This document shows, piece after piece, positions 12,264-24,840 of a stretch of DNA of 64,000 nucleotides. The first letter of the stretch is position 1. Each line of letters begins with the position of its first letter. A program made the translations under genes and the position numbers. This stretch comes from Heracleum sosnowskyi (Eukaryota > Streptophyta > Magnoliopsida > Apiales > Apiaceae), in assembly GCA_030848705.1 (NCBI GenBank), contig CM061238.1, positions 61,047,133 to 61,111,132 of the forward strand, read 5' to 3'. The notes below the pieces were generated by a model. The model was not told where the DNA came from and did no database searches. It saw only the letters and a program-made list of their open reading frames with translations.

Positions 12264-12429
12264 TCAAACTACGAGAAAATATCCATAAAATGGCCCGCTT
12301 CAATTTTTCCCCATTTTCCTTGTATAGCTCCCTTTATAGGTAAACGTAATCGGGCGTCCCCTGGTATGCTCCGATTCAGGCACGGACAGCTCCAAATGAA
12401 GTTTTCTGTAATTCTATAAACCCATAGGG
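12264..12429. repeat. 166-bp 'P' monomer, first of eleven
   Basis: Two bases (ct of tatctgctcc) are missing. Ten copies lie in domain III and an eleventh at 23667-23832 in domain IV; none occurs elsewhere. The deletion probably arose once and spread by duplication, which makes it a clean phase marker for the HOR. Confidence 0.92.
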
Positions 12430-14275
12430 TCAAACTACGAGAAAATATCCATAAAATGGCCCGCTTCAATTTTTCCCCATTTTCCTTGTATAGTTCCCTT
12501 TATAGGTAAACGTAATCGGGCGTCCCCTGGTATCTGCTCCGATTCAGGCACGGACAGCTCCAAATGAAGTTTTCTGTAATTCTATAAACCCATAGGGTCA
12601 AACTACGAGAAAATATCCACAAAATGGCCCGCTTCAATTTTTCCCCATTTTTCTTGTATAGCTCCCTTTAGAGGTAAACGTAATCGGGCGTCCCCTGGTA
12701 TCTGCTCCGATTCAGGCACAGACAGCTCCAAATGAAGTTTTCTGCAATTCTATAAATCCATAGGGTCGAACTACGAGAAAATATCCACAAAATGGCCCGC
12801 TTCAATTTTCCCCCATTTTCCTTGTATAGCTCCCTTTAGAGGTAAACGTAATCGGGCGTCCCCTGGTATCTGCTCCGATTCAGGCACGGACAGCTCCAAA
12901 TGAAGTTTTCTGTAATTCTATAAACCCATAGGGTCAAACTACGAGAAAATATCCACAAAATGGCCCGCTTCAATTTTCCCCCATTTTCCTTGTATAGCTC
13001 CCTTTAGAGGTAAACGTAATCGGGCGTCCCCTGGTATCTGCTCCGATTCAGGCACAGACAGCTCCAAATGAAGTTTTCCGCAATTCTATAAATCCATAGG
13101 GTCAAACTACGAGAAAATATCCACAAAATGGCCCGCTTCAATTTTCCCCCATTTTCCTTGTATAGCTCCCTTTAGAGGTAAACGTAATCGGGCGTCCCCT
13201 GGTATCTGCTCCGATTCAGGCACGGACAGCTCCAAATGAAGTTTTCGGTAATTCTATAAACCCATATGGTCAAACTACGAGAAAATATCCACAAAATGGC
13301 CCGCTTCAATTTTTCCCCATTTTCCTTGTATAGCTCCCTTTAGAGGTAAACGTAATCGGGCGTCCCCTGGTATCTGCTCCGATTCAGGCACGGACAGCTC
13401 CAAATGAAGTTTTCTGTAATTCTATAAACCCATAGGGTCAAACTACGAGAAAATATCCATAAAATGGCCCGCTTCAATTTTTCCCCATTTTCCTTGTATA
13501 GCTCCCTTTATAGGTAAACGTAATCGGGCGTCCCCTGGTATGCTCCGATTCAGGCACGGACAGCTCCAAATGAAGTTTTCTGTAATTCTATAAACCCATA
13601 GGGTCAAACTACGAGAAAATATCCATAAAATGGCCCGCTTCAATTTTTCCCCATTTTCCTTGTATAGCTCCCTTTATAGGTAAACGTAATCGGGCGTCCC
13701 CTGGTATCTGCTCCGATTCAGGCACGGACAGCTCCAAATGAAGTTTTCTGTAATTCTATAAACCCATAGGGTCAAACTACGAGAAAATATCCATAAAATG
13801 GCCCGCTTCAATTTTTCCCCATTTTCCTTGTATAGCTCCCTTTATAGGTAAACGTAATCGGGCGTCCCCTGGTATCTGCTCCGATTCAGGCACAGACAGC
13901 TCCAAATGAAGTTTTCTGTAATTCTATAAACCCATAGGGTCAAACTACGAGAAAATATCCACAAAATGGCCCGCTTCAATTTTCCCCCATTTTCCTTGTA
14001 TAGCTCCCTTTAGAGGTAAACGTAATCGGGCGTCCCCTGATATCTGCTCCGATTCAGGCACGGACAGCTCCAAATGAAGTTTTCTGTAATTTTATAAACC
14101 CATAGGGTCGAACTACGAGAAAATATCCACAAAATGGCCCGCTTCAATTTTTCCCCATTTTCCTTGTATAGCTCCCTTTAGAGGTAAACGTAATCGGGCG
14201 TCCCCTGGTATCTGCTCCGATTCAGGCACGGACAGCTCCAAATGAAGTTTTCTGTAATTCTATAAACCCATAGGG
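12264..14275. repeat. 12-mer HOR, complete copy (2012 bp)
   Basis: A 7-block (12264-13437) followed by a 5-block (13438-14275), with every diagnostic variant present. The 5-block contains a private T (aattttataaac, near 14090) shared only with the copy near 15598. Confidence 0.87.
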
Positions 14276-14441
14276 TCAAACTACGAGAAAATATCCATAA
14301 AATGGCCCGCTTCAATTTTTCCCCATTTTCCTTGTATAGCTCCCTTTATAGGTAAACGTAATCGGGCGTCCCCTGGTATGCTCCGATTCAGGCACGGACA
14401 GCTCCAAATGAAGTTTTCTGTAATTCTATAAACCCATAGGG
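12934..14441. repeat. Tandem 1508-bp segment, left copy (9 monomers)
   Basis: Directly abuts its partner 14442-15949. It starts at the tttccgc monomer and ends with a P monomer, covering parts of two blocks, so the duplication junction falls inside the HOR and creates the irregular 4-monomer block. Confidence 0.85.
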
Positions 14442-15949
14442 TCAAACTACGAGAAAATATCCACAAAATGGCCCGCTTCAATTTTCCCCCATTTTCCTTG
14501 TATAGCTCCCTTTAGAGGTAAACGTAATCGGGCGTCCCCTGGTATCTGCTCCGATTCAGGCACAGACAGCTCCAAATGAAGTTTTCCGCAATTCTATAAA
14601 TCCATAGGGTCAAACTACGAGAAAATATCCACAAAATGGCCCGCTTCAATTTTCCCCCATTTTCCTTGTATAGCTCCCTTTAGAGGTAAACGTAATCGGG
14701 CGTCCCCTGGTATCTGCTCCGATTCAGGCACGGACAGCTCCAAATGAAGTTTTCGGTAATTCTATAAACCCATATGGTCAAACTACGAGAAAATATCCAC
14801 AAAATGGCCCGCTTCAATTTTTCCCCATTTTCCTTGTATAGCTCCCTTTAGAGGTAAACGTAATCGGGCGTCCCCTGGTATCTGCTCCGATTCAGGCACG
14901 GACAGCTCCAAATGAAGTTTTCTGTAATTCTATAAACCCATAGGGTCAAACTACGAGAAAATATCCATAAAATGGCCCGCTTCAATTTTTCCCCATTTTC
15001 CTTGTATAGCTCCCTTTATAGGTAAACGTAATCGGGCGTCCCCTGGTATGCTCCGATTCAGGCACGGACAGCTCCAAATGAAGTTTTCTGTAATTCTATA
15101 AACCCATAGGGTCAAACTACGAGAAAATATCCATAAAATGGCCCGCTTCAATTTTTCCCCATTTTCCTTGTATAGCTCCCTTTATAGGTAAACGTAATCG
15201 GGCGTCCCCTGGTATCTGCTCCGATTCAGGCACGGACAGCTCCAAATGAAGTTTTCTGTAATTCTATAAACCCATAGGGTCAAACTACGAGAAAATATCC
15301 ATAAAATGGCCCGCTTCAATTTTTCCCCATTTTCCTTGTATAGCTCCCTTTATAGGTAAACGTAATCGGGCGTCCCCTGGTATCTGCTCCGATTCAGGCA
15401 CAGACAGCTCCAAATGAAGTTTTCTGTAATTCTATAAACCCATAGGGTCAAACTACGAGAAAATATCCACAAAATGGCCCGCTTCAATTTTCCCCCATTT
15501 TCCTTGTATAGCTCCCTTTAGAGGTAAACGTAATCGGGCGTCCCCTGATATCTGCTCCGATTCAGGCACGGACAGCTCCAAATGAAGTTTTCTGTAATTT
15601 TATAAACCCATAGGGTCGAACTACGAGAAAATATCCACAAAATGGCCCGCTTCAATTTTTCCCCATTTTCCTTGTATAGCTCCCTTTAGAGGTAAACGTA
15701 ATCGGGCGTCCCCTGGTATCTGCTCCGATTCAGGCACGGACAGCTCCAAATGAAGTTTTCTGTAATTCTATAAACCCATAGGGTCAAACTACGAGAAAAT
15801 ATCCATAAAATGGCCCGCTTCAATTTTTCCCCATTTTCCTTGTATAGCTCCCTTTATAGGTAAACGTAATCGGGCGTCCCCTGGTATGCTCCGATTCAGG
15901 CACGGACAGCTCCAAATGAAGTTTTCTGTAATTCTATAAACCCATAGGG
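14442..15949. repeat. Tandem 1508-bp segment, right copy (9 monomers)
   Basis: Same monomer order as 12934-14441, with the private aattttataaac near 15598 in the matching place. Similarity ends at 15950, where the tagttccc monomer replaces the tttccgc monomer. Confidence 0.85.
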
Positions 15950-17795
15950 TCAAACTACGAGAAAATATCCATAAAATGGCCCGCTTCAATTTTTCCCCAT
16001 TTTCCTTGTATAGTTCCCTTTATAGGTAAACGTAATCGGGCGTCCCCTGGTATCTGCTCCGATTCAGGCACGGACAGCTCCAAATGAAGTTTTCTGTAAT
16101 TCTATAAACCCATAGGGTCAAACTACGAGAAAATATCCACAAAATGGCCCGCTTCAATTTTTCCCCATTTTTCTTGTATAGCTCCCTTTAGAGGTAAACG
16201 TAATCGGGCGTCCCCTGGTATCTGCTCCGATTCAGGCACAGACAGCTCCAAATGAAGTTTTCTGCAATTCTATAAATCCATAGGGTCGAACTACGAGAAA
16301 ATATCCACAAAATGGCCCGCTTCAATTTTCCCCCATTTTCCTTGTATAGCTCCCTTTAGAGGTAAACGTAATCGGGCGTCCCCTGGTATCTGCTCCGATT
16401 CAGGCACGGACAGCTCCAAATGAAGTTTTCTGTAATTCTATAAACCCATAGGGTCAAACTACGAGAAAATATCCACAAAATGGCCCGCTTCAATTTTCCC
16501 CCATTTTCCTTGTATAGCTCCCTTTAGAGGTAAACGTAATCGGGCGTCCCCTGGTATCTGCTCCGATTCAGGCACAGACAGCTCCAAATGAAGTTTTCCG
16601 CAATTCTATAAATCCATAGGGTCAAACTACGAGAAAATATCCACAAAATGGCCCGCTTCAATTTTCCCCCATTTTCCTTGTATAGCTCCCTTTAGAGGTA
16701 AACGTAATCGGGCGTCCCCTGGTATCTGCTCCGATTCAGGCACGGACAGCTCCAAATGAAGTTTTCGGTAATTCTATAAACCCATATGGTCAAACTACGA
16801 GAAAATATCCACAAAATGGCCCGCTTCAATTTTTCCCCATTTTCCTTGTATAGCTCCCTTTAGAGGTAAACGTAATCGGGCGTCCCCTGGTATCTGCTCC
16901 GATTCAGGCACGGACAGCTCCAAATGAAGTTTTCTGTAATTCTATAAACCCATAGGGTCAAACTACGAGAAAATATCCATAAAATGGCCCGCTTCAATTT
17001 TTCCCCATTTTCCTTGTATAGCTCCCTTTATAGGTAAACGTAATCGGGCGTCCCCTGGTATGCTCCGATTCAGGCACGGACAGCTCCAAATGAAGTTTTC
17101 TGTAATTCTATAAACCCATAGGGTCAAACTACGAGAAAATATCCATAAAATGGCCCGCTTCAATTTTTCCCCATTTTCCTTGTATAGCTCCCTTTATAGG
17201 TAAACGTAATCGGGCGTCCCCTGGTATCTGCTCCGATTCAGGCACGGACAGCTCCAAATGAAGTTTTCTGTAATTCTATAAACCCATAGGGTCAAACTAC
17301 GAGAAAATATCCATAAAATGGCCCGCTTCAATTTTTCCCCATTTTCCTTGTATAGCTCCCTTTATAGGTAAACGTAATCGGGCGTCCCCTGGTATCTGCT
17401 CCGATTCAGGCACAGACAGCTCCAAATGAAGTTTTCTGTAATTCTATAAACCCATAGGGTCAAACTACGAGAAAATATCCACAAAATGGCCCGCTTCAAT
17501 TTTCCCCCATTTTCCTTGTATAGCTCCCTTTAGAGGTAAACGTAATCGGGCGTCCCCTGATATCTGCTCCGATTCAGGCACGGACAGCTCCAAATGAAGT
17601 TTTCTGTAATTCTATAAACCCATAGGGTCGAACTACGAGAAAATATCCACAAAATGGCCCGCTTCAATTTTTCCCCATTTTCCTTGTATAGCTCCCTTTA
17701 GAGGTAAACGTAATCGGGCGTCCCCTGGTATCTGCTCCGATTCAGGCACGGACAGCTCCAAATGAAGTTTTCTGTAATTCTATAAACCCATAGGG
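15784..17795. repeat. 12-mer HOR, complete copy (2012 bp)
   Basis: A 7-block (15784-16957) and a 5-block (16958-17795) with the same diagnostics as 12264-14275. It lacks the private aattttataaac. Confidence 0.87.
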
Positions 17796-19639
17796 TCAAA
17801 CTACGAGAAAATATCCATAAAATGGCCCGCTTCAATTTTTCCCCATTTTCCTTGTATAGCTCCCTTTATAGGTAAACGTAATCGGGCGTCCCCTGGTATG
17901 CTCCGATTCAGGCACGGACAGCTCCAAATGAAGTTTTCTGTAATTCTATAAACCCATAGGGTCAAACTACGAGAAAATATCCATAAAATGGCCCGCTTCA
18001 ATTTTTCCCCATTTTCCTTGTATAGTTCCCTTTATAGGTAAACGTAATCGGGCGTCCCCTGGTATCTGCTCCGATTCAGGCACGGACAGCTCCAAATGAA
18101 GTTTTCTGTAATTCTATAAACCCATAGGGTCAAACTACGAGAAAATATCCACAAAATGGCCCGCTTCAATTTTTCCCCATTTTTCTTGTATAGCTCCCTT
18201 TAGAGGTAAACGTAATCGGGCGTCCCCTGGTATCTGCTCCGATTCAGGCACAGACAGCTCCAAATGAAGTTTTCTGCAATTCTATAAATCCATAGGGTCG
18301 AACTACGAGAAAATATCCACAAAATGGCCCGCTTCAATTTTCCCCCATTTTCCTTGTATAGCTCCCTTTAGAGGTAAACGTAATCGGGCGTCCCCTGGTA
18401 TCTGCTCCGATTCAGGCACGGACAGCTCCAAATGAAGTTTTCTGTAATTCTATAAACCCATAGGGTCAAACTACGAGAAAATATCCACAAAATGGCCCGC
18501 TTCAATTTTCCCCCATTTTCCTTGTATAGCTCCCTTTAGAGGTAAACGTAATCGGGCGTCCCCTGGTATCTGCTCCGATTCAGGCACAGACAGCTCCAAA
18601 TGAAGTTTTCCGCAATTCTATAAATCCATAGGGTCAAACTACGAGAAAATATCCACAAAATGGCCCGCTTCAATTTTCCCCCATTTTCCTTGTATAGCTC
18701 CCTTTAGAGGTAAACGTAATCGGGCGTCCCCTGGTATCTGCTCCGATTCAGGCACGGACAGCTCCAAATGAAGTTTTCGGTAATTCTATAAACCCATATG
18801 GTCAAACTACGAGAAAATATCCACAAAATGGCCCGCTTCAATTTTTCCCCATTTTCCTTGTATAGCTCCCTTTAGAGGTAAACGTAATCGGGCGTCCCCT
18901 GGTATCTGCTCCGATTCAGGCACGGACAGCTCCAAATGAAGTTTTCTGTAATTCTATAAACCCATAGGGTCAAACTACGAGAAAATATCCATAAAATGGC
19001 CCGCTTCAATTTTTCCCCATTTTCCTTGTATAGCTCCCTTTATAGGTAAACGTAATCGGGCGTCCCCTGGTATGCTCCGATTCAGGCACGGACAGCTCCA
19101 AATGAAGTTTTCTGTAATTCTATAAACCCATAGGGTCAAACTACGAGAAAATATCCATAAAATGGCCCGCTTCAATTTTTCCCCATTTTCCTTGTATAGC
19201 TCCCTTTATAGGTAAACGTAATCGGGCGTCCCCTGGTATCTGCTCCGATTCAGGCACGGACAGCTCCAAATGAAGTTTTCTGTAATTCTATAAACCCATA
19301 GGGTCAAACTACGAGAAAATATCCACAAAATGGCCCGCTTCAATTTTCCCCCATTTTCCTTGTATAGCTCCCTTTAGAGGTAAACGTAATCGGGCGTCCC
19401 CTGATATCTGCTCCGATTCAGGCACGGACAGCTCCAAATGAAGTTTTCTGTAATTCTATAAACCCATAGGGTCGAACTACGAGAAAATATCCACAAAATG
19501 GCCCGCTTCAATTTTTCCCCATTTTCCTTGTATAGCTCCCTTTAGAGGTAAACGTAATCGGGCGTCCCCTGGTATCTGCTCCGATTCAGGCACGGACAGC
19601 TCCAAATGAAGTTTTCTGTAATTCTATAAACCCATAGGG
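17796..19639. repeat. 12-mer HOR, shortened to 11 monomers (1844 bp)
   Basis: A full 7-block (17796-18969) and a 4-monomer version of the 5-block (18970-19639) that has lost one of its two adjacent u23 T monomers, the one with u123 A. Confidence 0.87.
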
Positions 19640-21147
19640 TCAAACTACGAGAAAATATCCATAAAATGGCCCGCTTCAATTTTTCCCCATTTTCCTTGTA
19701 TAGCTCCCTTTATAGGTAAACGTAATCGGGCGTCCCCTGGTATGCTCCGATTCAGGCACGGACAGCTCCAAATGAAGTTTTCTGTAATTCTATAAACCCA
19801 TAGGGTCAAACTACGAGAAAATATCCATAAAATGGCCCGCTTCAATTTTTCCCCATTTTCCTTGTATAGTTCCCTTTATAGGTAAACGTAATCGGGCGTC
19901 CCCTGGTATCTGCTCCGATTCAGGCACGGACAGCTCCAAATGAAGTTTTCTGTAATTCTATAAACCCATAGGGTCAAACTACGAGAAAATATCCACAAAA
20001 TGGCCCGCTTCAATTTTTCCCCATTTTTCTTGTATAGCTCCCTTTAGAGGTAAACGTAATCGGGCGTCCCCTGGTATCTGCTCCGATTCAGGCACAGACA
20101 GCTCCAAATGAAGTTTTCTGCAATTCTATAAATCCATAGGGTCGAACTACGAGAAAATATCCACAAAATGGCCCGCTTCAATTTTCCCCCATTTTCCTTG
20201 TATAGCTCCCTTTAGAGGTAAACGTAATCGGGCGTCCCCTGGTATCTGCTCCGATTCAGGCACGGACAGCTCCAAATGAAGTTTTCTGTAATTCTATAAA
20301 CCCATAGGGTCAAACTACGAGAAAATATCCACAAAATGGCCCGCTTCAATTTTCCCCCATTTTCCTTGTATAGCTCCCTTTAGAGGTAAACGTAATCGGG
20401 CGTCCCCTGGTATCTGCTCCGATTCAGGCACAGACAGCTCCAAATGAAGTTTTCCGCAATTCTATAAATCCATAGGGTCAAACTACGAGAAAATATCCAC
20501 AAAATGGCCCGCTTCAATTTTCCCCCATTTTCCTTGTATAGCTCCCTTTAGAGGTAAACGTAATCGGGCGTCCCCTGGTATCTGCTCCGATTCAGGCACG
20601 GACAGCTCCAAATGAAGTTTTCGGTAATTCTATAAACCCATATGGTCAAACTACGAGAAAATATCCACAAAATGGCCCGCTTCAATTTTTCCCCATTTTC
20701 CTTGTATAGCTCCCTTTAGAGGTAAACGTAATCGGGCGTCCCCTGGTATCTGCTCCGATTCAGGCACGGACAGCTCCAAATGAAGTTTTCTGTAATTCTA
20801 TAAACCCATAGGGTCAAACTACGAGAAAATATCCATAAAATGGCCCGCTTCAATTTTTCCCCATTTTCCTTGTATAGCTCCCTTTATAGGTAAACGTAAT
20901 CGGGCGTCCCCTGGTATGCTCCGATTCAGGCACGGACAGCTCCAAATGAAGTTTTCTGTAATTCTATAAACCCATAGGGTCAAACTACGAGAAAATATCC
21001 ATAAAATGGCCCGCTTCAATTTTTCCCCATTTTCCTTGTATAGCTCCCTTTATAGGTAAACGTAATCGGGCGTCCCCTGGTATCTGCTCCGATTCAGGCA
21101 CGGACAGCTCCAAATGAAGTTTTCTGTAATTCTATAAACCCATAGGG

Positions 21148-24100
21148 TCAAACTACGAGAAAATATCCATAAAATGGCCCGCTTCAATTTTTCCCCATTT
21201 TCCTTGTATAGCTCCCTTTATAGGTAAACGTAATCGGGCGTCCCCTGGTATCTGCTCCGATTCAGGCACAGACAGCTCCAAATGAAGTTTTCTGCAATTC
21301 TATAAATCCATAGGGTCAAACTACGAGAAAATATCCACAAAATGGCCCGCTTCAATTTTCCCCCATTTTCCTTGTATAGCTCCCTTTAGAGGTAAACGTA
21401 ATCGGGCGTCCCCTGGTATCTGCTCCGATTCAGGCACGGACAGCTCCAAATGAAGTTTTCTGTAATTCTATAAACCCATAGGGTCAAACTACGAGAAAAT
21501 ATCCACAAAATGGCCCGCTTCAATTTTCCCCCATTTTCCTTGTATAGCTCCCTTTAGAGGTAAACGTAATCGGGCGTCCCCTGATATCTGCTCCGATTCA
21601 GGCACGGACAGCTCCAAATGAAGTTTTCTGTAATTCTATAAACCCATAGGGTCGAACTACGAGAAAATATCCACAAAATGGCCCGCTTCAATTTTTCCCC
21701 ATTTTCCTTGTATAGCTCCCTTTAGAGGTAAACGTAATCGGGCGTCCCCTGGTATCTGCTCCGATTCAGGCACGGACAGCTCCAAATGAAGTTTTCTGTA
21801 ATTCTATAAACCCATAGGGTCAAACTACGAGAAAATATCCACAAAATGGCCCGCTTCAATTTTCCCCCATTTTCCTTGTATAGCTCCCTTTAGAGGTAAA
21901 CGTAATCGGGCGTCCCCTGATATCTGCTCCGATTCAGGCACGGACAGCTCCAAATGAAGTTTTCTGTAATTCTATAAACCCATAGGGTCGAACTACGAGA
22001 AAATATCCACAAAATGGCCCGCTTCAATTTTCCCCCATTTTCCTTGTATAGCTCCCTTTAGAGGTAAACGTAATCGGGCGTCCCCTGATATCTGCTCCGA
22101 TTCAGGCACGGACAGCTCCAAATGAAGTTTTCTGTAATTCTATAAACCCATAGGGTCGAACTACGAGAAAATATCCACAAAATGGCCCGCTTCAATTTTT
22201 CCCCATTTTCCTTGTATAGCTCCCTTTAGAGGTAAACGTAATCGGGCGTCCCCTGGTATCTGCTCCGATTCAGGCACGGACAGCTCCAAATGAAGTTTTC
22301 TGTAATCTATAAACCCATAGGGTCAAACTACGAGAAAATATCCATAAAATGGCCCGCTTCAATTTTTCCCCATTTTCCTTGTATAGCTCCCTTTATAGGT
22401 AAACGTAATCGGGCGTCCCCTGGTATCTGCTCCGATTCAGGCACGGACAGCTCCAAATGAAGTTTTCTGCAATTCTATAAACCCATAGGGTCAAACTACG
22501 AGAAAATATCCACAAAATGGCCCGCTTCAATTTTCCCCCATTTTCCTTGTATAGCTCCCTTTAGAGGTTAACGTAATCGGGCATCCCCTGGTATCTGCTC
22601 CGATTCAGGCACGGACAGCTCCAAATGAAGTTTTCTGTAATTCTATAAACCCATAGGGTCAAACTACGAGAAAATATCCACAAAATGGCCCGCTTGAATT
22701 TTCCCCCATTTTCCTTGTATAGCTCCCTTTAGAGGTAAACGTAATCGGGCGTCCCCTGGTATCTGCTCCGATTCAGGCACGGACAGCTCCAAATGAAGTT
22801 TTCTGTAATTCTATAAACCCATAGGGTCAAACTACGAGAAAATATCCACAAAATGGCCCGCTTCAATTTTTCCCCATTTTTCTTGTATAGCTCCCTTTAG
22901 AGGTAAACGTAATCGGGTGTCCCCTGGTATCTGCTCCGATTCAGGCACAGACAGCTCCAAATGAAGTTTTCTGCAATTCTATAAATCCATAGGGTCAAAC
23001 TACGAGAAAATATCCACAAAATGGCCCGCTTCAATTTTCCCCCATTTTCCTTGTATAGCTCCCTTTAGAGGTAAACGTAATCGGGCGTCCCCTGGTATCT
23101 GCTCCGATTCAGGCACGGACAGCTCCAAATGAAGTTTTCTGTAATTCTATAAACCCATAGGGTCAAACTACGAGAAAATATCCACAAAATGGCCCGCTTC
23201 AATTTTCCCCCATTTTCCTTGTATAGCTCCCTTTAGAGGTAAACGTAATCGGGCGTCCCCTGGTATCTGCTCCGATTCAGGCACGGACAGCTCCAAATGA
23301 AGTTTTCTGTAATTCTATAAACCCATAGGGGCAAACTACGAGAAAATATCCACAAAATGGCCCGCTTCAATTTTTCCCCATTTTCCTTGTATAGCTCCCT
23401 TTATAGGTAAACGTAATCGGGCGTCCCCTGGTATCTGCTCCGATTCAGGCACGGACAGCTCCAAATGAAGTTTTTGGTAATTCTATAAACCCATATGGTC
23501 AAACTACGAGAAAATATCCACAAAATGGCCCGCTTCAATTTTTCCCCATTTTCCTTGTATAGCTCCCTTTAGAGGTAAACGTAATCGGGCGTCCCCTGGT
23601 ATCTGCTCCGATTCAGGCACGGACAGCTCCAAATGAAGTTTTCTGTAATTCTATAAACCCATAGGGTCAAACTACGAGAAAATATCCATAAAATGGCCCG
23701 CTTCAATTTTTCCCCATTTTCCTTGTATAGCTCCCTTTATAGGTAAACGTAATCGGGCGTCCCCTGGTATGCTCCGATTCAGGCACGGACAGCTCCAAAT
23801 GAAGTTTTCTGTAATTCTATAAACCCATAGGGTCAAACTACGAGAAAATATCCATAAAATGGCCCGCTTCAATTTTTCCCCATTTTCCTTGTATATCTCC
23901 CTTTATAGGTAAACGTAATCGGGCGTCCCCTGGTATCTGCTCCGATTCAGGCACGGACAGCTCCAAATGAAGTTTTCGGTAATTCTATAAACCCATAGGG
24001 TCAAACTACGAAAAAATATCCACAAAATGGCCCGCTTCAATTTTCCCCCATTTTCCTTGTATAGCTCCCTTTAGAGGTAAACGTAATCGGGCGTCCCCTG

Positions 24101-24168
24101 GTATCTGCTCCGATTCAGGCACGGACAGCTCCAAATGAAGTTTTCTGTAATTCTATAAACCCATAGGG
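21148..24168. repeat. Array domain IV: return to domain II-like monomers (18 monomers)
   Basis: Begins with a monomer carrying u123 A, u148 C and u160 T, after which the P-led blocks stop. Alternating u101 A and u3 G monomers follow (21484-22322), then a copy of 10080-11255 at 22323-23498, one isolated P monomer at 23667, and two more units. The monomer at 22156 lacks one base (ctgtaatctataaac). Confidence 0.78.
22323..23498. repeat. 7-monomer segment, right copy (1176 bp)
   Basis: Partner of 10080-11255, on the far side of the domain III expansion. Its last monomer is altered (tttttggtaatt and catatgg), which may mark a chimeric edge. Confidence 0.85.
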
Positions 24169-24840
24169 TCAAACTACGAGAAAATATCCACAAAATGCCC
24201 CGCTTCAATTTTTCCCCATTTTCCTTGTACAGCTCCCTTTAGAGGTAAACGTAATCGGGCGTCCCCTTGTATCTGCTCCGATTCAGGCACGGACAGCTCC
24301 AAATGAAGTCTTCTGTAATTCTATAAATCCATAGGGTCAAACTACGAGAAAATATACACAAAATGTCCCGCTTCAATTTTTCCCCATTTTCCTTGTACAG
24401 CTCCCTTTAGAGGTAAACGTAATCGGGCGTCCCCTGGTATCTGCTCCGATTCAGGCACGGACAGCTCCAAATGAAGTTTTCTGTAATTCTATAAATCCAT
24501 AGGGTCAAACTACGAGAAAATATCCACAAAATGGCCCGCTTCAATTTTTCCCCATTTTCCTTGTATAGCTCCCTTTAGAGGTAAACGTAATCGGGCGTCC
24601 CCTGGTATCTGCTCCGATTCAGGCACGGACAGCTCCAAATGAAGTTTTCTGTAATTCTATAAATCCATAGGGTCAAACTACGAGAAAATATACACAAAAT
24701 GTCCCGCTTCAATTTCCCCCCATTTTCCTTGTATAGCTCCCTTTAGAGGTAAACGTAATCGGGCGTCCCCTGGTATCTGCTCCGATTCAGGCACGGACAG
24801 CTCCAAATGAAGTTTTCGGTAATTCTATAAACCCATAGGG

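Larger units (their letters stand above)
12264..21147. repeat. Array domain III: 12-mer HOR of 7+5 blocks (53 monomers)
   Basis: Blocks open with a 166-bp monomer P that lacks u105-106 (ctggtatgctcc) and has u23 T. P starts at 12264, 13438, 14276, 14946, 15784, 16958, 17796, 18970, 19640 and 20814. Block sizes in monomers are 7, 5, 4, 5, 7, 5, 7, 4, 7, then a partial 5. The 7-block is P; tagttccc; u55 T/u123 A; u3 G; tttccgc; u146 G/u166 T; plain. The 5-block is P; u23 T; u23 T/u123 A; u101 A; u3 G. A full HOR is 2012 bp. The block at 14276 is a 7-block missing three monomers; the one at 18970 is a 5-block missing one. Confidence 0.88.

Noticed and set aside
12269..12469. 66-codon reverse-strand open stretch found eleven times between 12269 and 23872 (last copy 23672-23872)
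   Set aside because: All are identical translations across the 2-bp-deleted P monomer. They are a by-product of the frame shift and start at TTG, so they are not a gene family.
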